A DNA stretch of 64,000 nucleotides from Streptomyces griseus subsp. griseus (lineage in GTDB: Bacteria; Actinomycetota; Actinomycetes; Streptomycetales; Streptomycetaceae): assembly GCF_003610995.1 (NCBI RefSeq), contig NZ_CP032543.1, positions 4,464,001 to 4,528,000 of the forward strand. The letters are read 5' to 3'. The notes beneath the pieces are model-generated. The model had not been told where the DNA came from. It did not search any database and saw nothing but the letters and a program-made list of their open reading frames with translations. A program made the position numbers and the translations under genes. Positions within the stretch are counted from its first letter, which is position 1. Each line of letters opens with the position of its first letter. This document shows, in pieces, positions 39,248 to 48,415 of the stretch.

Positions 39248-41204
39248 CGATGGCCTCCTGGAGAGCTGTGGCGAGCTGCTCGGCCTTGAACGGCATGCCG
39301 TTGACCTGGTTGTAGCTGTGGGCGTCCACCAGATACTTCGCCCGCAGCAGCATGGCGAGCTGTCCCAGGTTCATCTCCGGGATGACGACTTTGTCGTACC
39401 TCTTCAGGATCTCGCCGAGGTTGGCGGGGAAGGGGTTGAGGTGTCTGAGGTGGGCCTGGGCGATGGGCTGTCCGGCGGCGCGCAGGCGGCGGACGGCGGC
39501 GGTGATCGGCCCGTACGTCGATCCCCAGCCCAGCACCAGCGTGCGGGCTTCGGCGGGGTCGTCGACGACGAGGTCGGGGACGGTGATGTTGTCGACCTTG
39601 GCCTGGCGGGTGCGGACCATCAGGTCATGGTTGGCGGGGTCGTAGGAGATGTTGCCGGTGCCGTCCTGCTTCTCGATGCCGCCGATGCGGTGTTCGAGGC
39701 CGGGGGTGCCGGGGACCGCCCAGGGGCGGGCCAGGGTCTGCGGGTCGCGTTTGTAGGGCCAGAAGACCTCGGTGCCGTCGGCCAGGGTGTGGTTGGGGCC
39801 GGTGGCGAAAGGGGTGGTGAGGTCGGGCAGGCTGCTCGTCGCCGGGATACGCCAGGGTTCGGAGCCGTTGGCCAGATAGCCGTCGGAGAGCAGGAAGACC
39901 GGGGTGCGGTAGGTCAGGGCGATCCGGGCCGCCTCGATCGCGGCGTCGAAGCAGTCGGCCGGGGTCTGCGGGGCCACGATCGGCACCGGGGCCTCCCCGT
40001 TCCTGCCGTACATCGCCTGGAGCAGGTCGGCCTGCTCGGTCTTGGTCGGCAGCCCGGTGGAGGGCCCGCCGCGCTGGATGTCGATGATCAGCAACGGCAG
40101 CTCCAGAGAGACCGCGAGCCCGATCGTCTCCGACTTCAGCGCCACCCCCGGCCCCGACGTCGTGGTCACCCCCAGCGCCCCGCCGAACGCCGCCCCCAGC
40201 GCCGCCCCGATCCCGGCGATCTCGTCCTCCGCCTGGAAGGTGCGCACACCGAAGTTCTTGTGGCGGGACAGCTCGTGCAGGATGTCCGAGGCCGGGGTGA
40301 TCGGGTACGAGCCCAGATACAGCGGCAGGTCCGCCAGCTGACCGGCGGCGATCAGGCCGTAGGACAGGGCCAGGTTCCCGGAGATGTTGCGGTAGGTGCC
40401 GGTGGGGAAGGCCTGCGAGGCCGGAGCGACCTCGTAGGAGACGGCGAAGTCCTCGGTCGTCTCGCCGAAATTCCACCCGGCCCGGAACGCGGCCACGTTC
40501 GCCTCGGCGATCTGCGGCTTCTTCGCGAACTTCTGCCGCAGGAACGTCTCCGTCCCCTCGGTCGGCCGGTGGTACATCCACGACAGCAGCCCGAGCGCGA
40601 ACATGTTCTTCGATCGCTCGGCCTCCTTGCGGGAGAGCCCGAACTCCTTCAGCGCCTCGATCGTCAACGTCGTCAGCGGCACCGGATGGACGTTGTACGC
40701 CTCCAGCGACCCGTCCTCCAGCGGACTGGTGGCATACCCGACCTTCGCCATCGGCCGCTTGGTGAACTCATCGGTGTTCACAATGATCTCCGCGCCACGC
40801 GGCACATCGTCGATGTTCGCCTTCAGAGCGGCGGGATTCATCGCGACCAGAACATTCGGGGCGTCGCCGGGCGTGAGGATGTCATGATCGGCAAAGTGCA
40901 GCTGGAAGGAAGAAACCCCAGGCAGCGTGCCTGCGGGGGCCCGGATCTCGGCCGGGAAGTTCGGCAGGGTCGAGAGATCGTTCCCGAACGATGCCGTCTC
41001 CGAGGTGAACCGGTCACCCGTGAGCTGCATCCCGTCACCCGAGTCACCCGCAAAGCGGATGATCACCCGGTCCAGGCGGCGGACCTCTTTCCCGTCGCCG
41101 CCGGTCGTTCCCGTCGTACCTGACAGGGGGGCGCGCTGACCCCCGAGGACGGCGTCGTTGGCCTCATCGGCCTTCTCTGCCGCGCTACTGACCTGGCTCG
41201 TCAC
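39240..41204 (-). CDS. korA: 2-oxoacid:ferredoxin oxidoreductase subunit alpha (gamma-alpha fusion)
   Basis: 654-residue subunit combining the gamma domain (about residues 45-235; RVIIRFAGDSGDGMQLTGDR) and the alpha pyrimidine-binding/transketolase C-terminal domains (from about 260; GSYPITPASDILHEL, YRTPVFLLSDGYLANG). Works with KorB to make succinyl-CoA from 2-oxoglutarate and reduce ferredoxin, an alternative to the NAD-linked dehydrogenase. GTG 41204 has AGGGAGG eight bases upstream. Confidence 0.92.
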   Translation of the reverse strand: MTSQVSSAAEKADEANDAVLGGQRAPLSGTTGTTGGDGKEVRRLDRVIIRFAGDSGDGMQLTGDRFTSETASFGNDLSTLPNFPAEIRAPAGTLPGVSSFQLHFADHDILTPGDAPNVLVAMNPAALKANIDDVPRGAEIIVNTDEFTKRPMAKVGYATSPLEDGSLEAYNVHPVPLTTLTIEALKEFGLSRKEAERSKNMFALGLLSWMYHRPTEGTETFLRQKFAKKPQIAEANVAAFRAGWNFGETTEDFAVSYEVAPASQAFPTGTYRNISGNLALSYGLIAAGQLADLPLYLGSYPITPASDILHELSRHKNFGVRTFQAEDEIAGIGAALGAAFGGALGVTTTSGPGVALKSETIGLAVSLELPLLIIDIQRGGPSTGLPTKTEQADLLQAMYGRNGEAPVPIVAPQTPADCFDAAIEAARIALTYRTPVFLLSDGYLANGSEPWRIPATSSLPDLTTPFATGPNHTLADGTEVFWPYKRDPQTLARPWAVPGTPGLEHRIGGIEKQDGTGNISYDPANHDLMVRTRQAKVDNITVPDLVVDDPAEARTLVLGWGSTYGPITAAVRRLRAAGQPIAQAHLRHLNPFPANLGEILKRYDKVVIPEMNLGQLAMLLRAKYLVDAHSYNQVNGMPFKAEQLATALQEAIDA

Positions 41205-41333
41205 TGAACTGGACCTCCCTTGGGGCGGCGGTTCGGAACCTTCCGGCCAGCCGGCGGCTCCAGAGGCAACCCTACGTCCGTGCGGTTCGCCCTCCAGGGG
41301 CCGATCATATGGTGGACGCTGTTTTGAGACACC

Positions 41334-41362
41334 CTTTTATGCCGTTTTGACATCTTTCTCAA
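41334..41362 (-). promoter_or_regulatory. Probable korAB promoter
   Basis: On the minus strand TTGAGA (41357-41362) and TAAAAG (41334-41339) are 17 bases apart, with the korA start about 130 bases on. Two direct repeats GTTTTGA (41321-41327, 41344-41350), 23 bases apart, lie on and just after the -10. The whole stretch 41205-41543 has no gene; it also holds a short dyad CTGACA / TGTCAG near the regulator stop (41525-41539). Confidence 0.5.
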
Positions 41363-41543
41363 GCCCCCCGATCGCTGGATGGAAGCGCTCTGCTCGTAGG
41401 TCTTTCGTGCTAGGCCCTTCCGCCCAGGACTGCCCGGTGGAGGCCCGCCGGACACCCCTGAGGGAGATCCGCCGGGTGTGCGCCGGCTGCTCACCGGGCG
41501 TCCACCGCCGGATCGGACGGTTGGCTGACAGGGTGTCAGACGG

Positions 41544-42203
41544 CTAGGAGTTCAGGTAGGTGAGTACGGCGAGGACGCGCCGGTGGTCCCCGTCGCTGGG
41601 CGAGAGCCCCAGCTTCTGGAAGATGTTGCTGACGTGCTTCTCCACCGCCCCGTCGCTCACCACGAGCTGCCGGGCGATCGCCGAGTTGGTCCGGCCCTCG
41701 GCCATCAGACCCAGGACCTCCCGCTCGCGCGGAGTCAGCCCCACCAGCACGTCCTGCTTTCGGCTGCGGCCCAGCAGCTGCGCCACCACCTCCGGGTCCA
41801 GCGCCGTCCCGCCACCCGCCACCCGGACGACCGCGTCCACGAACTCGCGGACCTCGGCCACCCGGTCCTTGAGCAGATACCCCACGCCCCGGCTGCTGCC
41901 CGCCAGCAGCTCGGTGGCGTACTGCTCCTCCACGTACTGCGAGAGGACCAGCACCCCTATGCCCGGATACTCCTTCCGCAGCCGCACCGCCGCCCGTACG
42001 CCCTCGTCGGTGTGGGTCGGCGGCATCCGTACATCGGCCACCACCACATCGGGCAGCGCCCGCTCCGCCCCGAGGTCCGCCACGGTCTTCAGCAGGGCCT
42101 CGGCGTCGCCCACCCCCGCGACCACGTCATGCCCGAGGTCGGTGAGCAGACGGGTGAGCCCCTCCCGCAGCAGGACCGAATCCTCGGCGATGACTACCCG
42201 CAC
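41544..42203 (-). CDS. NarL-family response regulator
   Basis: 219 residues. Receiver with Glu7-Asp8, phosphoacceptor Asp57 (VVADVRMPP) and Lys in YLLKDR; C-terminal LuxR-type HTH (LTPREREVLGLMAEGRTNS, then GAVEKHVSNIF). GTG 42203 is chosen because GGAG lies seven bases upstream; upstream GTGs at 42224 and 42212 are alternatives. The two kinase genes upstream on the same strand are its probable partners. Confidence 0.9.
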   Translation of the reverse strand: MRVVIAEDSVLLREGLTRLLTDLGHDVVAGVGDAEALLKTVADLGAERALPDVVVADVRMPPTHTDEGVRAAVRLRKEYPGIGVLVLSQYVEEQYATELLAGSSRGVGYLLKDRVAEVREFVDAVVRVAGGGTALDPEVVAQLLGRSRKQDVLVGLTPREREVLGLMAEGRTNSAIARQLVVSDGAVEKHVSNIFQKLGLSPSDGDHRRVLAVLTYLNS

Positions 42204-42345
42204 TCTGTTCTCCACGTGCTCCACGACGCTGCGTCCCCCGCTGTCCTGAGCCCCGAGCCGAAGAGCCCCTGACCCTCTGGCTCTCCGACACTCCGGCTCT
42301 CCGAGTTGCTGTGCCCTCGGGCGCATCCGCACCCGACACCCTCAG

Positions 42346-42385
42346 CATCCCAGGCCCGGGCCTGGGATGGGGAGCCTGTGGATAA
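42346..42385. promoter_or_regulatory. 24-bp perfect palindrome beside an exact DnaA box
   Basis: CATCCCAGGCCC and its complement GGGCCTGGGATG meet with no spacer at 42346-42369. Eight bases later TGTGGATAA (42377-42385) is the complement of TTATCCACA. They lie about 145-180 bases before the response regulator start. The palindrome could be an operator, a kinase terminator or both. Confidence 0.5.
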
Positions 42386-42486
42386 CGCGCCCGATCAGGC
42401 CACCCGGGCACCTGATCGGCCGGCCACGGACCTCGCGGCCTGGCCACCCAGCCGGGAGCCCCCGGTCCCCGGACAGGGTCCGGAGA

Positions 42487-42617
42487 CGGGGCCGGGCCGG
42501 TGACGGTGGTGGGGCCGGTGACGGTGGCGAGGCCGGGGCGGGGGCGGGTGACGGTGGCGAGGCCGGGGCGGGGCCGGGCCTGGGGCGGGTGACGGTGGCG
42601 GGGCCGGGCCTGGGGCG
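42487..42617. repeat. GC-rich minisatellite
   Basis: Irregular tandem array built on GGTGACGGTGGCG alternating with GGGCCGGG, GAGGCCGGGGCGGG and CCTGGGGCGGG blocks; GGTGACGGTGG appears four times. It fills most of the kinase-to-regulator gap (42204-42711), which otherwise holds no gene. Open frames across it are artefacts of composition. Confidence 0.85.
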
Positions 42618-42711
42618 GGATGCCTGAGCCACGGGGCAGAGTGAGGCGGCCGGGCGGGTGCCCCGAGCCATGGGCCGCCGGGCGAGGGGTGCTCGGGCGG
42701 GCCAGGAGTGG

Positions 42712-44091
42712 TCAGCCTCGCCAAGGGAGCTCGGCAGTGATCGTTGTCGGGCCGCCGGCCGGGGAGTTCACCACCAGGACCCCGTCCACCGCGTCCAGCC
42801 GCTCCGTCAGCCCTGCCAGGCCGCTGCCGGACGAGGCGGAGGCGCCGCCTCGGCCGTTGTCCGTGACCTGGAGCATCAGCCGGTCGGACGTCCGCCACAC
42901 ATCGACCGTGGCCCGGGTCGCCCGCGCGTGCTTGCTGACGTTCTGCAGCAGCTCCGACACCGTGAAGTAGGCGATGCCCTCGATGGCCTGCGCGGGCCGG
43001 GCGTCCAGGTCCACCTCGACCGTGACGGGGACGGTGCAGCGGGAGGCGATGGCGGAGAGCGCGGCGTCGAGGCCGCGGTCGGTGAGAACGGCAGGGTGGA
43101 TACCCCGGGCGAGGTCGCGCAACTCCTGAAGTGCGACCTTCACCTCGCCGTGCGCCTCGTCCACCATCCGCGCGGCTGCCTCGGGGTCGTCCGTGAGCTT
43201 CTCCTTCGCCAGCCCCAGATCCATGGCCAGGGCGACGAGCCGAGCCTGCGCACCGTCGTGGAGGTCCCGCTCTATCCGGCGCAGGTCGGCGGCGGCGGTG
43301 TCCACGACCACGCCCCGGTCCGACTCCAGCTCGGTGACCCGGGCAGAGAGGGCGGACGGGCCCAGCAGACCGGACACCATCAGCCGGTCCACCGAGACCA
43401 GCCCCCGCACGATCCACGGTGAGAGCAGCACCAGCACCAGGCCCACCGCGCTCGTCGCCGCCAGCTCGGCGGGGGAGTCCAGGTAGTGCGCGTGGCTGCG
43501 GTCCCCGTACAGCTGGATGCCGTCGGCCCCGACGAAGACCGGGAAGACCCACTGCCACAGCGGGTACGTCAACGCCGCCAGGCCGTACGACCAGAACGTC
43601 ACCGACACGCAGAACGTGAACACGGCCCAGGGGAAGTGCAGCAGCGCGTAGAGAAGGTGCCGCCAGGAGACGCCGCTCTTGAGGACGGCGCCGATCCACG
43701 ACATCGGGCCGCCGCTCTTCCCCCGCACCCGCACGGGCTCCGCCACGTCCAGCTTCAGCAGCCCGCGCGCCCGGGCCCGCTCCATCACCCCGAACCCCCG
43801 GCAGGCGGCCAGGCCCACGGCCAGAAGCGGAATCCCGATGAAGGTGACGAGCAGACCGGCGCTGACCGACGTCATGGCGATCGCGAAGACGAATATCACC
43901 GTGCTCAACGGCAGGCTCAGCAGGACATAGAGGAGCTCGCGCCAGCTGCGGGCCTCCAGCGGCGCGCGCAGCGCCGCCGGGAGGAAGTGCTCCGCCGGGG
44001 CCTGTCCCTGGGGGCCCGCGCCCAGACCTGTGTGGCCGCGCCCGCCCGATCCCTTGTGGTCCCGGGTGTCCGGTCCGTATGCCGTGGCCAT
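42712..44091 (-). CDS. Sensor histidine kinase 1 (NarL-type)
   Basis: 459-residue kinase. Several membrane segments in the first half (for example LLSLPLSTVIFVFAIAMT and the 'sensor' domain common in Streptomyces), then the HisKA_3 phosphorylation site ERDLHDGAQARLVALAM, N-box ELLQNVSKHARA and G-box around GSGLAGLTERL. ATG 44091 is the most likely start. It shares a nearly identical C-terminal half with kinase 2, upstream. Confidence 0.9.
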   Translation of the reverse strand: MATAYGPDTRDHKGSGGRGHTGLGAGPQGQAPAEHFLPAALRAPLEARSWRELLYVLLSLPLSTVIFVFAIAMTSVSAGLLVTFIGIPLLAVGLAACRGFGVMERARARGLLKLDVAEPVRVRGKSGGPMSWIGAVLKSGVSWRHLLYALLHFPWAVFTFCVSVTFWSYGLAALTYPLWQWVFPVFVGADGIQLYGDRSHAHYLDSPAELAATSAVGLVLVLLSPWIVRGLVSVDRLMVSGLLGPSALSARVTELESDRGVVVDTAAADLRRIERDLHDGAQARLVALAMDLGLAKEKLTDDPEAAARMVDEAHGEVKVALQELRDLARGIHPAVLTDRGLDAALSAIASRCTVPVTVEVDLDARPAQAIEGIAYFTVSELLQNVSKHARATRATVDVWRTSDRLMLQVTDNGRGGASASSGSGLAGLTERLDAVDGVLVVNSPAGGPTTITAELPWRG

Positions 44092-44348
44092 GAGTGCCCG
44101 TCCGTTCCGTCTCTTCTGTCGATCGGCGAGGTGTCCCGCGTCCCTGCTCCGCGCCCGTGCTCGTCCGCCGCGGGCCTGCTGTTCCACCGTGCTGTTCAAA
44201 CCGTGCTGCTCGAACTGTGCTGCTCGAAATGTCTACTTCCAGGGTGCTGGGCTGTCCTCTCCGGCACCATGTGGCCGGTCTCCGTATCCGTACGGGGGTT
44301 TTCCCCACCCTCGTACGTCCTCGGCCCCCCGGCACGTCCTCCGCGTGC

Positions 44349-45542
44349 TCAGGAGGCCCGGCTGTCCGCCGGGACCCGGTCGCGCCAGGGCAGCTCCGCG
44401 GTGACGGACGTCGGCCCACCCACCGGGGAGTCCAGGACGAACAGCCCGTCCACCGCACCCAGCCGCTCGGCCAGCCCCGCCATCCCCGTACCGCCGTCCA
44501 TCCGCGCCCCGCCCGAACCGTCGTCCGTGACCTGGATCAGCAACCGGTCCGCCGCACGCCGCACGTCGACCGCGGCCGACCGGGCACCGCTGTGCTTGCT
44601 GACGTTCTGCAGGAGCTCCGACACGGTGAAGTAGGCGATGCCCTCGATCGCCTCCGCCGGACGCCCCGGCAGATCCACCGACACCTTGACGGGGACGGTG
44701 CAGCGGGAGGCGATGGCGGAGAGTGCGGCGTCGAGGCCGCGGTCGGTCAGAACAGCGGGATGGATACCCCGGGCGAGGTCGCGCAACTCCTGAAGTGCGA
44801 CCTTCACCTCCCCGTGGGCCTCCTCCACCATCCGTGCGGCCGCTTCCGGGTCGTCCGTCAGCTTCTCCTTCGCCAGCCCCAACCCCATGGCGAGGGCGAC
44901 GAGCCGGGCCTGCGCACCGTCGTGCAGGTCCCGTTCGATACGGCGGAGGTCGGCGGCGGCGGTGTCCACGACCACGCCCCGGTCCGACTCCAGCTCCGCG
45001 ATCCGCCGCTCCAGCTCGTCCGAGGGCGACAACAGCCCCCGCACCATGGCCCGGTCGGCCGTCGTCAGCCCCCGGGCGATGAACGGGAGCACCGGCCACA
45101 GGACGACCAGGCTCACCAGCGTCACCGCGAACGTCAGGACCCCCCACGGCAGCCGGATGAAGCCGTACAGCAGCGAGCGCCACCCCACCGGGTCCTTCAG
45201 CCCCGACCAGAGCCAGGTGAAGACCCCGTCGTCCCGGCGGCCGCGCGGCAACGGGCTCGGCTCCTCGATCCGCAACCCGAGCAACGACCGCGCCCGGCCC
45301 CGCTCCACCCGGCCCAGCCACCGCGCCCCCCGCACCCCGCCGACCAGCACCGGCAGCCCGACCACGGTGACCGAGAGGCCCACACCGACGGCGATCACGA
45401 GCAGGGCGTAGACGAAACCGGCGACGGCCAGCGGCAGATTGACCAGCAGGTGCGCGACCTCCCGCCAGGCCGACCGGTCGAGGGCGAGGCGGGCGGGCGG
45501 CAGAGGCCGGTCGGGGTCCGGTACGGAAGGGCTCATGGTCAT
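44349..45542 (-). CDS. Sensor histidine kinase 2 (NarL-type)
   Basis: 397-residue paralogue of the downstream kinase: membrane segments (VAHLLVNLPLAVAGFVYALLV and others), ERDLHDGAQARLVALAMGLG phosphorylation site, ELLQNVSKHSGA N-box and GTGMAGLAERL G-box. ATG 45542 has an AGG about eight bases upstream; ATG 45536 is also possible. Between the kinases, 44092-44348 shows nothing recognisable. Divergent from the second nuo operon. Confidence 0.9.
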   Translation of the reverse strand: MTMSPSVPDPDRPLPPARLALDRSAWREVAHLLVNLPLAVAGFVYALLVIAVGVGLSVTVVGLPVLVGGVRGARWLGRVERGRARSLLGLRIEEPSPLPRGRRDDGVFTWLWSGLKDPVGWRSLLYGFIRLPWGVLTFAVTLVSLVVLWPVLPFIARGLTTADRAMVRGLLSPSDELERRIAELESDRGVVVDTAAADLRRIERDLHDGAQARLVALAMGLGLAKEKLTDDPEAAARMVEEAHGEVKVALQELRDLARGIHPAVLTDRGLDAALSAIASRCTVPVKVSVDLPGRPAEAIEGIAYFTVSELLQNVSKHSGARSAAVDVRRAADRLLIQVTDDGSGGARMDGGTGMAGLAERLGAVDGLFVLDSPVGGPTSVTAELPWRDRVPADSRAS

Positions 45543-45634
45543 GGCACCAGCCTGCCGGGCCGTGTCCGCGCTCGCCATGGGGCTCGTAGGTGGCGTGAAG
45601 TAGGGATAACCCCACCTGTGTGCGACGCGGCTGC

Positions 45635-45662
45635 TTACGGTGCGTTTATCAGGGCCTAGACT
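45635..45662 (+). promoter_or_regulatory. Possible promoter of the second nuo operon
   Basis: TTACGG (45635-45640) and TAGACT (45657-45662) with a 16-base spacer; the -10 fits the Streptomyces TAGRRT consensus loosely. It lies 65 bases before nuoA in the divergent region shared with kinase 2. Only a weak -35, so treat as tentative. Confidence 0.35.
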
Positions 45663-45726
45663 CCCGTGCGTACAGCAGGGGCCTCGGATACGTACGGGGC
45701 TACAACCGGATGACGAGGAACAAGGG

Positions 45727-46176
45727 GTGGACGTGAGGGACGTGGCGTACGTGCCGGAAGCGCCGCACGTGACGTACGTGCCGGTCCACCACCAGACCAC
45801 CCTCGCCTCCGACTACTTCCAGAGCTACTCGGTGGTCGGCCTGCTCGCCCTGGTCGGCGTCCTGTTCGTCGCCGTCGCGTTCGGCGCGGGACGACTCCTG
45901 CGGCCCGTGGTCCCGACGCCGGAGAAGCTCCTGACGTACGAGTGCGGCGTCGACCCGGTCGGTGAGGGCTGGGCCCACACCCAGGTCCGCTACTACGTCT
46001 ACGCGTTCCTTTATGTCATCTTCGCCGTCGACTCCATCTTCCTGTTCCCGTGGGCCACGGTCTTCGCGGCACCCGGATACGGCGCCACCACGCTGGTGGA
46101 AATGTTCATCTTCCTCGGCTTCCTCGCCGTGGGACTGCTCTACGCATGGAAGAAGGGCGTCCTCGCATGGGCCTGA
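45727..46176 (+). CDS. nuoA: NADH-quinone oxidoreductase subunit A (second set)
   Basis: 149-residue three-helix membrane subunit of complex I; the [10 protein letters not shown] loop (conserved Cys-Gly) and [22 protein letters not shown] are diagnostic. GTG 45727 has GAGG eight bases upstream; GTG 45733 is a near alternative. First gene of a ten-gene operon that lacks nuoD, E, F and G. Its N-terminus is slightly longer than in most NuoA. Confidence 0.92.
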   Translation: MDVRDVAYVPEAPHVTYVPVHHQTTLASDYFQSYSVVGLLALVGVLFVAVAFGAGRLLRPVVPTPEKLLTYECGVDPVGEGWAHTQVRYYVYAFLYVIFAVDSIFLFPWATVFAAPGYGATTLVEMFIFLGFLAVGLLYAWKKGVLAWA

Positions 46177-46847
46177 CGAGCCGGCCGACCCCCGCAGGAC
46201 AACAGCCCGAACCGCAGGCGGATGCCGCACCGGAGCCGGTGCTCCTTCCGGAGCCCCAGCGCCTCGGCCTCCTCTCCCGGCTCGCGCCCGAACCGATGAA
46301 GGTCGTCCTCAACTGGGGCCGCCGCTACAGCCTCTGGGTCTTCAACTTCGGACTCGCCTGCTGCGCCATCGAGTTCATCGCCGCCTCCATGGCGCGCCAC
46401 GACTTCATCCGGCTCGGCGTGATCCCCTTCGCGCCCGGCCCTCGCCAGGCGGACCTGATGATCGTCTCCGGCACGGTGACGGACAAGATGGCCCCGGCGG
46501 TGAAGCGCCTCTACGAGCAGATGCCCGAACCGAAGTACGTCATCTCCTTCGGCGCCTGCTCCAACTGCGGCGGCCCCTACTGGGACTCGTACTCCGTCAC
46601 CAAGGGCGTCGACCAGATCATCCCCGTCGATGTGTACGTACCCGGCTGCCCGCCCCGGCCCGAGGCGCTGCTCCAGGGCATTCTCAAGCTCCAGGAGAAG
46701 ATCGCGCGCGAGTCCCTGGCCGACCGGTACGCGCCCGGCCCCTCCGGAGGCACCCCCTCCACGGCGGCGCTGCGCAGCGGACTGGTCACCGCACCGACGC
46801 CACCGGCGAAGGCTCCGGGGACGGAACCGGGGGAGGAGCAGCGGTGA
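46167..46847 (+). CDS. nuoB: NADH-quinone oxidoreductase subunit B (second set)
   Basis: 226 residues, holding cluster N2, the last Fe-S centre before quinone. All four ligands are visible: CC in ACCAIEF, Cys in [10 protein letters not shown] and Cys in [10 protein letters not shown]2 retention implies real electron transfer. ATG 46167 overlaps nuoA by ten bases; a C-terminal 45-residue Pro/Thr-rich tail is extra. Confidence 0.93.
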   Translation: MGLTSRPTPAGQQPEPQADAAPEPVLLPEPQRLGLLSRLAPEPMKVVLNWGRRYSLWVFNFGLACCAIEFIAASMARHDFIRLGVIPFAPGPRQADLMIVSGTVTDKMAPAVKRLYEQMPEPKYVISFGACSNCGGPYWDSYSVTKGVDQIIPVDVYVPGCPPRPEALLQGILKLQEKIARESLADRYAPGPSGGTPSTAALRSGLVTAPTPPAKAPGTEPGEEQR

Positions 46848-48415
46848 GCGAGCGTCGACACGAGGCCCACCACCCGTACGACCGGCTGCCGGACGCCGTC
46901 ACGGAGCTGTTCGGGGAGGGCGCGACGGCGGAGTCGGCCTACGACCTGCTCACCGTCGACATCCCCGCCACGGAGTGGATCACCGCGCTGCGGACCGCCC
47001 GCGACGGACTCGGCTGCACCTACTTCGACTGGCTCAGCGCCGTGGACGAGCCGGGCACCGGCTTCCGCGTCTGCGCGCACGTCGCCGCTCTCGGCGACGG
47101 CACGGTCCGCCGGCTCATGCTGCGCACCACCGTCCCGCACGACGCGGCCACCCTGCCCAGTGCGATCGACGTCTACGCGGGCGCGGCCTGGCACGAGCGC
47201 GAGACGCACGAGATGTTCGGGGTCGCCTTCGAGGACCACCCCGGCCTCGCCCCGCTCCTGCTGCCGGAAGGGTTCGAGGGCCATCCGCTCCGCAAGGACT
47301 TCGTCCTGGCCGCCCGGGTCGCCAAGGCCTGGCCCGGCGCGAAGGAGCCCGGCGAGTCCGAACACGGCGGCCCCAAGCGCCGCACCATGCTGCCCCCCGG
47401 CGTTCCGGACCCCAACGAATGGGGCCCCCTCAAGGGCCAGCTGCCCCCCGCCGCACCCCGCCCGGGCCGTGCGTCCCGCCCGGCGGCGACGGCCGACCGC
47501 CCGCCCCGCCGCACCCGCTCCGCGAGCGACGGCTCAGCCGCGCAACGCCCCCGAACGGGCCCGCCCGAGCCCTCGGGCCCGGGGTCTGCGGACTCCGGGG
47601 CTCCCACGTCGGGGGCTCGTGGGGCCGGGGTGCCCGCGCCTGAGGCGTCCGCGCCTCCCGCTCCAGGCGGCGCCGTGGCCGGGGCTCCCGCGCCCGCATC
47701 GTCGGATGCCGCCTCGCCGGATGCCGTACAGCCTCCGTCCGCGCCCGCGCCTCCCGGAGGCGCGTCGTCCGGCGACGTACCGCCCGAACAGTCCCCGGCC
47801 GCGCGCCCGCGCCGCTCCCGTTCCGCGTCGGACGGCTCGGCGAGCCAGCAGCAGGGCCCGGAAGCAGCCACGCCGCGCCCGCCGCGCCGCTCCCGCTCGG
47901 CCTCTCAGGGCTCGGCGAGCCAGCGCGCCCGCTCCACGGACGCCCCCTGGCACGACGCCCAACCGGCGTTCGATGAGCCGGACACCGCACCGGACGCCGC
48001 ATCGGGCCGCCCCGATGCGTCCGAGTCCCGGCGGTCTTCGGGGACGGGCGACGCCCGCCCCGAGCCCCGGCGGTCTGCGGGGTCAGACAACGCCCGCTCC
48101 CAGCCTCAGCTTCCTTCCGAGAGCGACGGCCCCGAGCCCCCCTCCCATTCCCCGAAGCATTCGGAGGGCGGAGACCCCGATTCCCAGCCTCTCCGGCGTT
48201 TGAGGAGCGGGGGTCCGGAGGCAGAGCCCCCGGTTCGGGAAGGGGCGGGTAGGGGAGAGGCCCCGCGCAGCGGCCCCACCTCCGCCCCCACCGAGCCCAG
48301 GACCGCCCCTGACCCCGACCGCCCGCCGACGGACGAGCCCACCCCCACCAAGCCCGAACCTCCGTCCCAGCCCAAGCCCGACCCCGACCACCCCGCCGGA
48401 GGCGATGCCGAGTGA
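46844..48415 (+). CDS. nuoC: NADH-quinone oxidoreductase subunit C (second set) with long disordered tail
   Basis: 523 residues, against about 200 for a usual NuoC. The first 200 contain the family body and its signature ([20 protein letters not shown], then GHPLRKDF). From about residue 205 the protein is Pro/Ser/Ala/Arg-rich, with three copies of an [17 protein letters not shown] repeat near residues 222, 323 and 347. Near the end it crosses a sequence resembling a dispersed Streptomyces repeat (48183-48286). GTG 46844 overlaps nuoB by four bases. NuoD, its normal partner, is absent. Confidence 0.88.
   Translation: MSERRHEAHHPYDRLPDAVTELFGEGATAESAYDLLTVDIPATEWITALRTARDGLGCTYFDWLSAVDEPGTGFRVCAHVAALGDGTVRRLMLRTTVPHDAATLPSAIDVYAGAAWHERETHEMFGVAFEDHPGLAPLLLPEGFEGHPLRKDFVLAARVAKAWPGAKEPGESEHGGPKRRTMLPPGVPDPNEWGPLKGQLPPAAPRPGRASRPAATADRPPRRTRSASDGSAAQRPRTGPPEPSGPGSADSGAPTSGARGAGVPAPEASAPPAPGGAVAGAPAPASSDAASPDAVQPPSAPAPPGGASSGDVPPEQSPAARPRRSRSASDGSASQQQGPEAATPRPPRRSRSASQGSASQRARSTDAPWHDAQPAFDEPDTAPDAASGRPDASESRRSSGTGDARPEPRRSAGSDNARSQPQLPSESDGPEPPSHSPKHSEGGDPDSQPLRRLRSGGPEAEPPVREGAGRGEAPRSGPTSAPTEPRTAPDPDRPPTDEPTPTKPEPPSQPKPDPDHPAGGDAE
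48183..48286. repeat. Streptomyces-type interspersed repeat inside the nuoC tail
   Basis: The stretch containing CTCCGGCGTTTGAGGAGC, a GGGGG...GCCCCC hairpin and GGGAAGGGGCGGGTAGGGGA resembles, from memory, an element found many times between genes in Streptomyces. Here it is translated as part of the NuoC tail. Recognition is by eye. Confidence 0.55.

Noticed and set aside
41347..41352. Plus-strand TTGACA as a promoter.
   Set aside because: No -10 at 16-18 bases and no plus-strand gene downstream; the minus-strand pair fits korA better.
42342..42671. Pro/Ala/Ser-rich open frames in the kinase-regulator gap.
   Set aside because: They are translations of the GC minisatellite; no start site or conserved domain.
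46844..48415. NuoC2 as a NuoC-NuoD fusion, as in some bacteria.
   Set aside because: The tail has none of the NuoD features and is low-complexity; nuoD is truly absent from this operon.
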